Assembly: GCF_051958935.1 (NCBI RefSeq)
Contig: NZ_JBQCFP010000165.1
Location: 1-12,829, forward strand
DNA length: 12,829 nt
DNA from: Dokdonella_A sp051958935
Lineage (GTDB): Bacteria > Pseudomonadota > Gammaproteobacteria > Xanthomonadales > Rhodanobacteraceae
Reading direction: 5' to 3'
A model generated the notes under the pieces. It saw nothing but the letters and a program-made list of their open reading frames with translations. It searched no databases and was not told the origin of the DNA. Of this stretch, positions 7,003 to 12,829 are shown piece by piece. The position numbers were made by a program, and so were the translations under genes. Each line of letters starts with the position of its first letter. Position 1 is the first letter of the stretch.

Positions 7003-8893
7003 CGCGCGCCGCCTCCGTCGCGCACTCGCGGGCATCGCGGCGCTGTTCGCGGCCACCGCGGCGTTCGCACTCGACTACACGCCGCACGGGACGCAGCCGG
7101 GGCTGGCCGTCACGCTCGGCGCCGTGAGCGTATGCATCGACTGTCATCGCAGCCTCGATCCGGCGAATGCGGCCTTCATGCCTCACTCGACCTGGGGCGG
7201 ATCGATGAAGGCGAATGCGATGCGCGATCCATTGTTCTGGGCCGCGCTCGACGTGGCCAACCATGACGCCGCGTCGGAAGGCCATGCCGGCGTCGGCGAC
7301 TACTGCCTGCGTTGCCACACGCCGCGTGGCTGGCTCGGCGGCCGGGTCGTGAAGGACGGTGCGGGCGGCACGACCGGAGCGGGCGGCGAGAGCGGCTGCA
7401 AGCTGGTCGGAAACTACGCCGCGAAAGACCGCGAGAACAGCGACTATTCGGGCGTCGACTGCCACTACTGTCATCGCCTCATGCCGACGGGCGCGCAGGG
7501 ACAGGCATTCATCACCGGCAACGCGAACGCCTGGGTCGACGACGCGCTCACCTGCGACAACACGCCTGGGTTCTTCGGGCCCTGCCGGCGCGGTCCCTAC
7601 CAGTACCCTGCGGGCAGCATGCTCGAGGCGCCGCACGGCTGGGCTTATTCCTCGCATCACACCGGTTCGGCGATCTGCGCGACGTGCCACGACGTGACGA
7701 CGCCCGACACCGACGAGGGTCCGCTCAAGACGCTCATTCGTGCCGACGGCACCGACAGTGGCCGACCGTTCCCGATCGAGCGCACCGCCACCGAGTGGAG
7801 CCGCAGCCTGTTCGCCGACGCGATCCTGCGCGACGGCTTCGGCGACGCGCCGTCGGGCATTCCCGTGGTAGCGACTGCGCAGCCTTGCCAGGCGTGTCAC
7901 ATGCGTTCTTCGCAGGACCCGCTGGCGAAGGCGTGCGAAGTGAATCCCGCCGGATCGCGCACCGGCAACCTGCCCATGCACGAGTTCGCCGGCGCCAACG
8001 CCTGGGTGCCCGGCATCATCAAGGCCGAGTACGGCAGCAACCTGCTGCAGCAGCCAGAGGATTACGACCGCACGATCGCCGCTGCGCGCGACATGCTCGC
8101 GGCGAGCGCGACCGTGGCGACGACCGTCACCGGGTACACGCCGGCGACGCCCACGACCGCAGGTTCGCTTTCGCTCGAGGTCGTCGTGACCAATCTCAGC
8201 GGGCACAAGTTGCCGACGGGATATCCCGAAGGCCGGCGCATGTGGCTCAACCTGCAGGTGCGCAGCGCGACCGACGTCCTCGTCGCCGAGAGCGGTGCCT
8301 ACGACGCCGCGACGGCCACGTTGACCGAGGACGCGCAGGCGCGCGTGTACGAATCGCTGCAGGGCATCTGGGATGCGCAGGCGCAGACCTGCGCGGTCGA
8401 GTCCGCCGGCGCGAAGCAGTTCCATTTCGTGCTCAACAACTGCATCGTTAAGGACAATCGCATTCCGCCGCTCGGGTTCCGCGTGAAGGCCGCCGACGAC
8501 CCGGAAGGCCTCGAAGTGGGGCCGGTCGGAGCGAACTACCCGGAGACCTCGCCGGGTTCGGGCGTGCTCGTCAATGCCGACCGCGTGGCGTACAGCTTCC
8601 CCATCCCGGCGGGCACGACCGGTCCGCTCAGTGCGACGGCGACCCTCTACCACCAGGTCGCGAGCAATGACTACATCGCGTTCCTGCGTGACGAGGCCGT
8701 CGCCAACGCCTTCCCGGCGGAAAACGACCTGTGCGCCGGTGGCCCCGGGCGACCGTTCACGGTCGGTCCGCAGGCGCTGTCGCGCGGTGAATACATGTAC
8801 GAGTTGTGGACCAATCCGCTGCACGGCAAATCGCCACCCGAACCCGTCGCGACTTCCGTCGCACTGGCCAAAAAATCGTCGCGCCGACGCTGA
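6992..8893 (+). CDS. Exported pentahaem cytochrome c, B2
   Basis: ATG 6992 gives 633 aa beginning with a signal peptide: five Arg in the first dozen residues, an Ala/Leu/Phe core and cleavage after AFA near 26. An in-frame GTG at 6929 would add 21 residues ahead of the signal and is less likely. Five CxxCH motifs lie at residues 48 (CIDCH), 105 (CLRCH), 157 (CHYCH), 229 (CATCH) and 299 (CQACH), so five c-type haems are expected, in the same order as B1. Long shared blocks include DPLFWAALDVANHD, GPLKTL...DGT and NLSGHKLP.GY.EGRRMW. The haem-free C-terminal half matches the beta-rich half of B1. Differences: a shorter mature N-terminus, about 17 extra residues between haems 4 and 5 (containing RDGF at 280-283), and no LFADGFD segment near the end. 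A periplasmic or surface electron-transfer role is inferred. The lipoprotein gene starts 38 bases downstream, so the last three plus-strand genes probably form an operon. Confidence 0.88.
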   Translation: MHPDARRLRRALAGIAALFAATAAFALDYTPHGTQPGLAVTLGAVSVCIDCHRSLDPANAAFMPHSTWGGSMKANAMRDPLFWAALDVANHDAASEGHAGVGDYCLRCHTPRGWLGGRVVKDGAGGTTGAGGESGCKLVGNYAAKDRENSDYSGVDCHYCHRLMPTGAQGQAFITGNANAWVDDALTCDNTPGFFGPCRRGPYQYPAGSMLEAPHGWAYSSHHTGSAICATCHDVTTPDTDEGPLKTLIRADGTDSGRPFPIERTATEWSRSLFADAILRDGFGDAPSGIPVVATAQPCQACHMRSSQDPLAKACEVNPAGSRTGNLPMHEFAGANAWVPGIIKAEYGSNLLQQPEDYDRTIAAARDMLAASATVATTVTGYTPATPTTAGSLSLEVVVTNLSGHKLPTGYPEGRRMWLNLQVRSATDVLVAESGAYDAATATLTEDAQARVYESLQGIWDAQAQTCAVESAGAKQFHFVLNNCIVKDNRIPPLGFRVKAADDPEGLEVGPVGANYPETSPGSGVLVNADRVAYSFPIPAGTTGPLSATATLYHQVASNDYIAFLRDEAVANAFPAENDLCAGGPGRPFTVGPQALSRGEYMYELWTNPLHGKSPPEPVATSVALAKKSSRRR

Positions 8894-8931
8894 CCGCGCC
8901 GCGACATGATCTGCGAGACCGGTAAGAACAC

Positions 8932-9540
8932 GTGAAATCGACACTTCGCCACGCCATCGTCCTGCTCGTATTCGCATTGGCCGGCTGCGCCGCTACGCCG
9001 GGTCCGCGCCCCGCGGCCCCCGCGCCCGAACTCGTCGCGAGCGACGCGCCGGCCGACGGGCGCATGAAGGGCATCGTCATCAATCGCAGCTACGAGGACT
9101 TCTTCGTGCACGAAGGCGTCGAGACGCGCCGCCGCATCGAGCTCGCCTGGGACTACGATCGCGGCACCGCGATCCGTCGGACCTACGACCTCGATGGCAA
9201 GCTGCTCGCGAATGAAGACGTCGCCGGCGCCGAAATGCGCCTCACGCCCGACGAGGACGAGCGCGTCAAGGCGCTCGTGCGCGGCTATCCGGGCGGTCTC
9301 GGCAAGCTCGCCGAGCGTGCGGGCGTGGTGATCTGGGCCGGCGGTTTCGTGATGCGCAAGCCCGGTGATCGTTACTGCGACCGTGGCACCCGCTGCATCT
9401 ATGCCATCCTCGCCGAAGATGGCGGGTTCACGCCGCTCCAGCGCGCGATCGTCGACCTACAGCGCGATCGCGTGGTGTATCCGGATTTCGACGCGGAGTC
9501 GCGTCGAGCGAAAGAAAGTCCTTCCTTGGGGAGCCACTAG
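8932..9540 (+). CDS. Outer-membrane-type lipoprotein, possibly a copper amine oxidase N-domain-like part
   Basis: A GTG start at 8932 gives 202 aa beginning MKSTLRHAIVLLVFALAGC, with lipobox LAGC at 16-19, so Cys19 should be lipidated. The residue after the Cys is Ala, not Asp, which favours sorting to the outer membrane. A Pro/Ala-rich linker (about 21-38) is followed by one compact domain to about residue 190. It has strands around RRIELAWDYDRG and IRRTYDLDGKLL, then a helix LTPDEDERVKALVRGYPGG, then GGFVMRKPGDRYC with a likely disulfide CDRGTRC, ending IVDLQRDRVVYPDFD. The strand-strand-helix order recalls the small N-terminal (N2/N3, cystatin-like) domains of copper amine oxidases. That would fit the next gene, which holds only an oxidase-like core. 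The stop is one base before the next ATG, so translation is probably coupled. The functional link is inferred, with no motif proving it. Confidence 0.8.
   Translation: MKSTLRHAIVLLVFALAGCAATPGPRPAAPAPELVASDAPADGRMKGIVINRSYEDFFVHEGVETRRRIELAWDYDRGTAIRRTYDLDGKLLANEDVAGAEMRLTPDEDERVKALVRGYPGGLGKLAERAGVVIWAGGFVMRKPGDRYCDRGTRCIYAILAEDGGFTPLQRAIVDLQRDRVVYPDFDAESRRAKESPSLGSH
9528..9533 (+). promoter_or_regulatory. Ribosome-binding site of the oxidase-like gene inside the lipoprotein gene
   Basis: GGGGAG lies 8 bases before ATG 9542, inside the last codons of the lipoprotein gene, whose stop TAG ends at 9540. It selects ATG 9542 over the in-frame ATG at 9548 and supports tight translational coupling of the two genes. 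Confidence 0.6.
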
Positions 9541-9541
9541 A

Positions 9542-11083
9542 ATGCGTATGCGTCGATCTCTGTCGTTGTTGACGTTGTTGCTGCTGGGCGGCTGGGCCGC
9601 TCCTGCATTGGCCGACTCGCCGACCTGTTCGGGCAGCGAGCACCTGCTGAGCTGGCCGAGCGCGAACCCGATCTGGGAGATGTGCTGGCTGCCGCCGAGC
9701 CAGAGCGTGGGCGCCGATGGTTCGAGCCTCGAAGTGCGCAAGGTCCACTTCAAGGGCCACCTCGTCATGCGCCGCGCGCACGTGCCCATGCTGTTCGCCG
9801 AGTACAACAGTTCCACCTGCTACCGCGACTGGAAGGACGCCGACGCAAGCTTCCTCGCCGACCATGCCGTGCAGAACCACCTCGGGGTCTCGGTCGATCC
9901 GCCGCAGGCGACGACATCGTGTGACCGCTCCGCCGCGCCGGTCACCGCCTATGGCGATTGCCCGTTCCAGCTGCCGGGTTATCCGAACTCGACCGCGGGA
10001 TGCGCCTCCGGCGTCACCCTCGAGGACGGCGGCGACCACGTGACGCTGACGACACAGCATTCGGCCGCGTGGTACCAGTACACCTCGCGCTGGACCTTCT
10101 GGTCCGATGGCCGCATGGAGCCCGAGTTCGGCTTCGGCAACAACGACGGTACCGGCAACGAAACCACGCACTGGCACCACAACTATTGGCGCATGGAATT
10201 CGCGATCGACGATCCGGCGAATGCGGTCAACACGATCAGCATCAACGACGTCGACCAGACCGCCGAGTTCAGCGACCTGCGCAATGCGACCGGCGGGCCC
10301 GGCGGCACGCCGCGCACCTGGGAAGTGCGCAATGCGACGACCGGCAACGGCTACCGCCTCGTGCCGGGTGCGGACGACTACCTCGTGCCGGCCAACGAGT
10401 CGGGCCGCGGCTTCCACACCGTCGACGTGATGGGAACGAAGCAGCACGACGGCGAGTACGGCGACCGCTCCGACAATCCGCACGGCGCGTGCGCGATGAA
10501 CCAGTCGGCGCTCGTCAACGGCGAGAGCATCGCCAACACGTCGGTCGCCCTCTACTACCGCGTATCGGTGCGCGATACCTCGCACGACGAATGGCCGCCG
10601 GGCTGTTCGGGCGGTGCCTGCCAACCGCAGGACTCGATGGTCTGCAAGAAGCGTGGCCCCACCTTCGTGCCGTTCGGACCGTGGGCGGAGACGAACCCGG
10701 GCCAGCCCGCGGCGACCGTCGCGCCCGGCAATGTCGAGGTCACGGTCGAGCAGGGCAGCAGCGCGACCGACATGTTCGGCCTGACCAATTCCGGCGACGC
10801 CGGCAGCACGCTCACGTACACGATCGACACGGCACCGATCACCTGCGCGAACCCGGCGCCGGTGGCGTGGCTCGGCCGCTCGCCCGACCAGGGTTCGGTC
10901 GCGGCCGGTGCGACGGCGATGATCACGGCAAGCGTCGACGCGGGCAGCCTGAACCCGGGCGCCTACACCGCGATGATCTGCGTGCACAGCAACGATCCCG
11001 CGCATGCGCTGATCGAGGTGCCGGTCACCGCGACCGTGAATCCTCTCGCCGTGATCTACGCGAACGGCTTCGAGTCGCTGTAA
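9542..11083 (+). CDS. Secreted copper amine oxidase-like protein with Ig-like C-terminal domain
   Basis: The product is 513 aa. The signal peptide is cut after ALA near residue 24. Residues about 25-370 resemble the beta-sandwich catalytic core of copper amine oxidases: WYQYTSRWTFWSDGRMEPEF (177-196) lines up with the family's NYEY...WVFYQDGTIEPRV strand pair, and HWHHNYWRMEFAID (210-223) lines up with HQHFFNYRLDVDID, which carries the HxH copper ligands (here H210 and H212). Y178 falls where the topaquinone-forming Tyr would be, but the essential Asn before it is Trp177. The third copper His, expected shortly after YY338-339, seems replaced (S342 or R344), with H348 the nearest His. The classical cofactor is therefore doubtful. 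Residues about 396-500 form an Ig-like domain (VTVEQGSSA, SVAAGATA, LNPGAYTAMICVHSNDP). The tail VIYANGFESL resembles a short C-terminal motif of secreted xanthomonad proteins. It may act on amines, or be a non-catalytic copper-binding relative. It is coupled to the lipoprotein gene. Confidence 0.82.
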   Translation: MRMRRSLSLLTLLLLGGWAAPALADSPTCSGSEHLLSWPSANPIWEMCWLPPSQSVGADGSSLEVRKVHFKGHLVMRRAHVPMLFAEYNSSTCYRDWKDADASFLADHAVQNHLGVSVDPPQATTSCDRSAAPVTAYGDCPFQLPGYPNSTAGCASGVTLEDGGDHVTLTTQHSAAWYQYTSRWTFWSDGRMEPEFGFGNNDGTGNETTHWHHNYWRMEFAIDDPANAVNTISINDVDQTAEFSDLRNATGGPGGTPRTWEVRNATTGNGYRLVPGADDYLVPANESGRGFHTVDVMGTKQHDGEYGDRSDNPHGACAMNQSALVNGESIANTSVALYYRVSVRDTSHDEWPPGCSGGACQPQDSMVCKKRGPTFVPFGPWAETNPGQPAATVAPGNVEVTVEQGSSATDMFGLTNSGDAGSTLTYTIDTAPITCANPAPVAWLGRSPDQGSVAAGATAMITASVDAGSLNPGAYTAMICVHSNDPAHALIEVPVTATVNPLAVIYANGFESL

Positions 11084-11093
11084 ACGCCGAGGG

Positions 11094-11119
11094 GCGGGCG
11101 CCGCCGTCGCGGCGCCCGC
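11094..11119 (+). terminator. Strong hairpin after the oxidase-like gene
   Basis: GCGGGCGCCGC-CGTC-GCGGCGCCCGC is a perfect 11-base-pair stem with a 4-base loop, starting 10 bases after the TAA stop. No T tract follows on the plus strand (ATCCGTG). Position and stability argue for a transcription end of the plus-strand block. The mechanism is uncertain without the T run. The remaining bases to 11315 hold only small palindromes (for example GCCCG-CGT-CGGGC near 11240) and no credible gene. Confidence 0.6.
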
Positions 11120-11315
11120 ATCCGTGCGCGCGGCTCGTCGCGGCAACCGTGATCAGCCCGGCGCGTTTCGATCTCGGGTCGTGCCGACCGCGTATCGCTC
11201 GCCTCGTGCAGGGAACGAGCATCACATGGCCGACGCATCGCCCGCGTCGGGCTCGATCACGGAGGGCGCCCCCCTCGCGGGCGGTGAGCGCAAATGCGAA
11301 CGCCTTGATCGCAGG

Positions 11316-11345
11316 GCGGGCGAACGCGCGTCGCGTTCGTCCCGC
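11316..11345 (-). terminator. Strong hairpin after the penicillin acylase-family gene
   Basis: The arms GCGGG-CGAACGCG and CGCGTTCG-(T)-CCCGC pair over 13 base pairs with one bulged base and a CGT loop. On the minus strand the hairpin begins 8 bases after the stop codon (TGA, 11354-11356 on the plus strand). It has no T tract. It mirrors the hairpin ending the opposite gene, as expected for a convergent pair. Confidence 0.55.
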
Positions 11346-11353
11346 GGCCTGCT

Positions 11354-12829
11354 TCAACGCGGCGGCGAGAATTCGAGGACGTGCTGGGCGGGCCCGGGCA
11401 GGAACGGCGTCGCTGCGCCGTGTGCCCAGTCGGCATGCCCCGCGCCGTAGTACGGCGACAGCGGGTGGCCGCTCTGTCCGCCCGGCATCATGAAATAGCC
11501 GTGGGCTTCGTCGCCGGGCGCGACCGCGAAGCGTTCGGAGGCGCCGAAGTCCGGGCCCTGCACGCGCGGCATGTGGCTGTCACGGGGCAGCGCCTCGTAC
11601 GGCATGTCGAGCCAGCGTGCGACGAACGAGGGCAGGCCGCGCGACAGCGGATGCGCGATGCGCGCGGTGTTGCGTTCGCCCCAACTGCGTTCCGCGAGGC
11701 CGCCGCGTTGCCCGTCGAGCTTCGCGGCGGCCCGGTCGATCGCCGCGATCAGCAGGGCGTCCCAGTCGGCCGTGCCCGGCGGCAGCAGATGCGCCGGACG
11801 ACGCGAAAGGAGCTTCCACACCGCCTGTTCCGACTGCGGCATCTTGGGCAGTGCGAAGTCGGGAAACTGTTGGCGCACGGCGGCTGCGAAGCCGTCCATC
11901 ACGGTGTCGATCACCTCGCCGCGCCATGCGCGCACGAGGCGGTAGGCGACCGAGTCCGTCGACGCGCGCCCGTGCCAGTCGGCGAGGATCGCCTGGATCG
12001 CCTCGTGCTGCGGCGTCTTCGGCGCGCGATGGAGTTCGAAGGCGAGCAGGTCCTTCCAGTGTTCGAGGAACAGTGCGCGATCGTCGAGCTGGATCTTGAG
12101 GAGGTCCGCCGGCGCGAAATGGTCCTTCGCGCGCAGCGCGTCGCGGATCTGCGCCGCGCGTGCGCCGAGGTCGTAGCCGCCGTCGCCGACGAGCGCGAGT
12201 GATGGGCCTTCGACCATGCGCTGGTTCGCGCTCCACAGGCGCTGCCAGGGCGGGTTGGAGATGAGCGGATGCAGGTCGTCGGCGACCCAGCCGTCCCAGC
12301 CCGTGCCTGCGTTCGACCAGTCGGACGGCAGGTTCGGGTCGTAACCGCCGATGCGCTTGGGGACGCGGCCCGCGATCGTCCAGGCAATGCTGCCCGCCTT
12401 GTCGCCGACGAGGAGATTCTGCGGAGGAATACCGCTCGCGTGCGCAATGGCCACCGCCTCGTCGACCGAGTGCGCGTTCTCGAGCCGAACGAGCTCGACG
12501 TCGATGCCACGAGGCTGCTGCGCGACCCAGGCGAGCGCGAGTGACGTGCCATCGGCGTCCTTGGCGAGGATCGGCCCCCAGCGCGTGTCTTCGATCTCGA
12601 TCGTCTCGTCGTCGCCGCCGTGCACGCGGATGCGTTCGGCATGCTTCTCGGTGGTCGCCCAGCCGTCCGGTACGCGGTAGCGCGTGGGATCGTGCGGATC
12701 GCGCAGCACGCGCACCCAGTCGGTCGTGTCGACGTAGCTGTTGGTGAAGCCCCAGGCGACGCTGCCGTTGCTGCCCGCTACCACCGCGGGCGTGCCCGGC
12801 AATCCAGCGCCGGTGACGTCGACCTTCAC
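11354..12829 (-). CDS. Penicillin acylase-family (Ntn) hydrolase, C-terminal part (runs off the right edge)
   Basis: The minus-strand frame is open from the right edge to TGA at 11354-11356, giving 491 residues. The GTG at the edge is not taken as the start, because family members are about 750-850 aa and the missing part would hold the signal peptide, alpha subunit, spacer and catalytic Ser. Visible landmarks belong to the beta subunit: GLPGTPAVVAGSNGSVAWGF with TNSYVDTTDW following, DTRWGPIL, PPQNLLVGDKAGSIAWTIAG with RVPKR following, and WSANQRM, whose Asn (codon near 12225) lines up with the oxyanion-hole Asn of the family. The C-terminus HVLEFSPPR fits a normal end. These enzymes hydrolyse amide bonds, including penicillins, acyl-homoserine lactones and other N-acyl compounds, usually in the periplasm. 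The substrate here cannot be read. The gene is convergent with the redox block and is probably a separate transcription unit. Confidence 0.9.
   Translation of the reverse strand: MKVDVTGAGLPGTPAVVAGSNGSVAWGFTNSYVDTTDWVRVLRDPHDPTRYRVPDGWATTEKHAERIRVHGGDDETIEIEDTRWGPILAKDADGTSLALAWVAQQPRGIDVELVRLENAHSVDEAVAIAHASGIPPQNLLVGDKAGSIAWTIAGRVPKRIGGYDPNLPSDWSNAGTGWDGWVADDLHPLISNPPWQRLWSANQRMVEGPSLALVGDGGYDLGARAAQIRDALRAKDHFAPADLLKIQLDDRALFLEHWKDLLAFELHRAPKTPQHEAIQAILADWHGRASTDSVAYRLVRAWRGEVIDTVMDGFAAAVRQQFPDFALPKMPQSEQAVWKLLSRRPAHLLPPGTADWDALLIAAIDRAAAKLDGQRGGLAERSWGERNTARIAHPLSRGLPSFVARWLDMPYEALPRDSHMPRVQGPDFGASERFAVAPGDEAHGYFMMPGGQSGHPLSPYYGAGHADWAHGAATPFLPGPAQHVLEFSPPR

Noticed and set aside
6848..8977. 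709-codon minus-strand frame antisense to B2
   Set aside because: Same reasons. The plus strand carries five CxxCH motifs and a signal peptide.
9428..11146. 572-codon minus-strand frame antisense to the oxidase-like gene
   Set aside because: Arg-rich shadow. The plus-strand frame has a signal peptide, ribosome site and recognisable fold motifs.
1..12829. tRNA, rRNA, insertion sequence, CRISPR array or attachment site
   Set aside because: I found no transposase-like protein, spaced repeat array, or tRNA-like cloverleaf by eye. A Rfam or tRNAscan run would settle small RNAs.

Overview
The window is GC-rich (by eye close to 70%), with dense coding, weak Shine-Dalgarno sites and many secreted proteins. 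This suits a gammaproteobacterium of the Lysobacterales (Xanthomonadales), for example a Rhodanobacteraceae or Lysobacter-like genome. One protein ends in a short tail of the type IYANGFESL, which I recall from secreted proteins of that group. The taxonomic placement is an inference.

Layout. Left edge (1-342, minus): N-terminal part of a TPR protein, divergent from the rest. Centre (464-11083, plus): six consecutive genes, all with export signals. The first four form two consecutive copies of one two-gene unit, A1-B1-A2-B2. A1 (464-2389) and A2 (4759-6741) are paralogous secreted proteins of an uncharacterised family. B1 (2596-4554) and B2 (6992-8893) are paralogous five-haem (5 x CxxCH) cytochromes c. 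Next come a GTG-started lipoprotein (8932-9540) and, one base after its stop, a secreted protein whose core looks like the catalytic domain of copper amine oxidases but with altered active-site positions (9542-11083). Right edge (11354-12829, minus): the C-terminal two thirds of a penicillin acylase-family hydrolase, convergent with the central block. The 270-base convergent gap carries a strong hairpin just after each stop codon.

Reading of the locus. The central block looks like a dedicated export-and-redox locus: two pentahaem electron-transfer proteins, two large partner proteins with a possible calcium loop, and a lipoprotein plus copper-oxidase-like pair that may be one ancestral protein split in two. 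All should work outside the cytoplasm. The substrate and electron partner cannot be read from the sequence. Gaps of about 200-250 bases before B1, A2 and B2 suggest separate promoters. Only B2-lipoprotein-oxidase has operon-like spacing (38 and 1 bases). I saw no RNA genes, insertion sequences, attachment sites, CRISPR arrays or replication origins.
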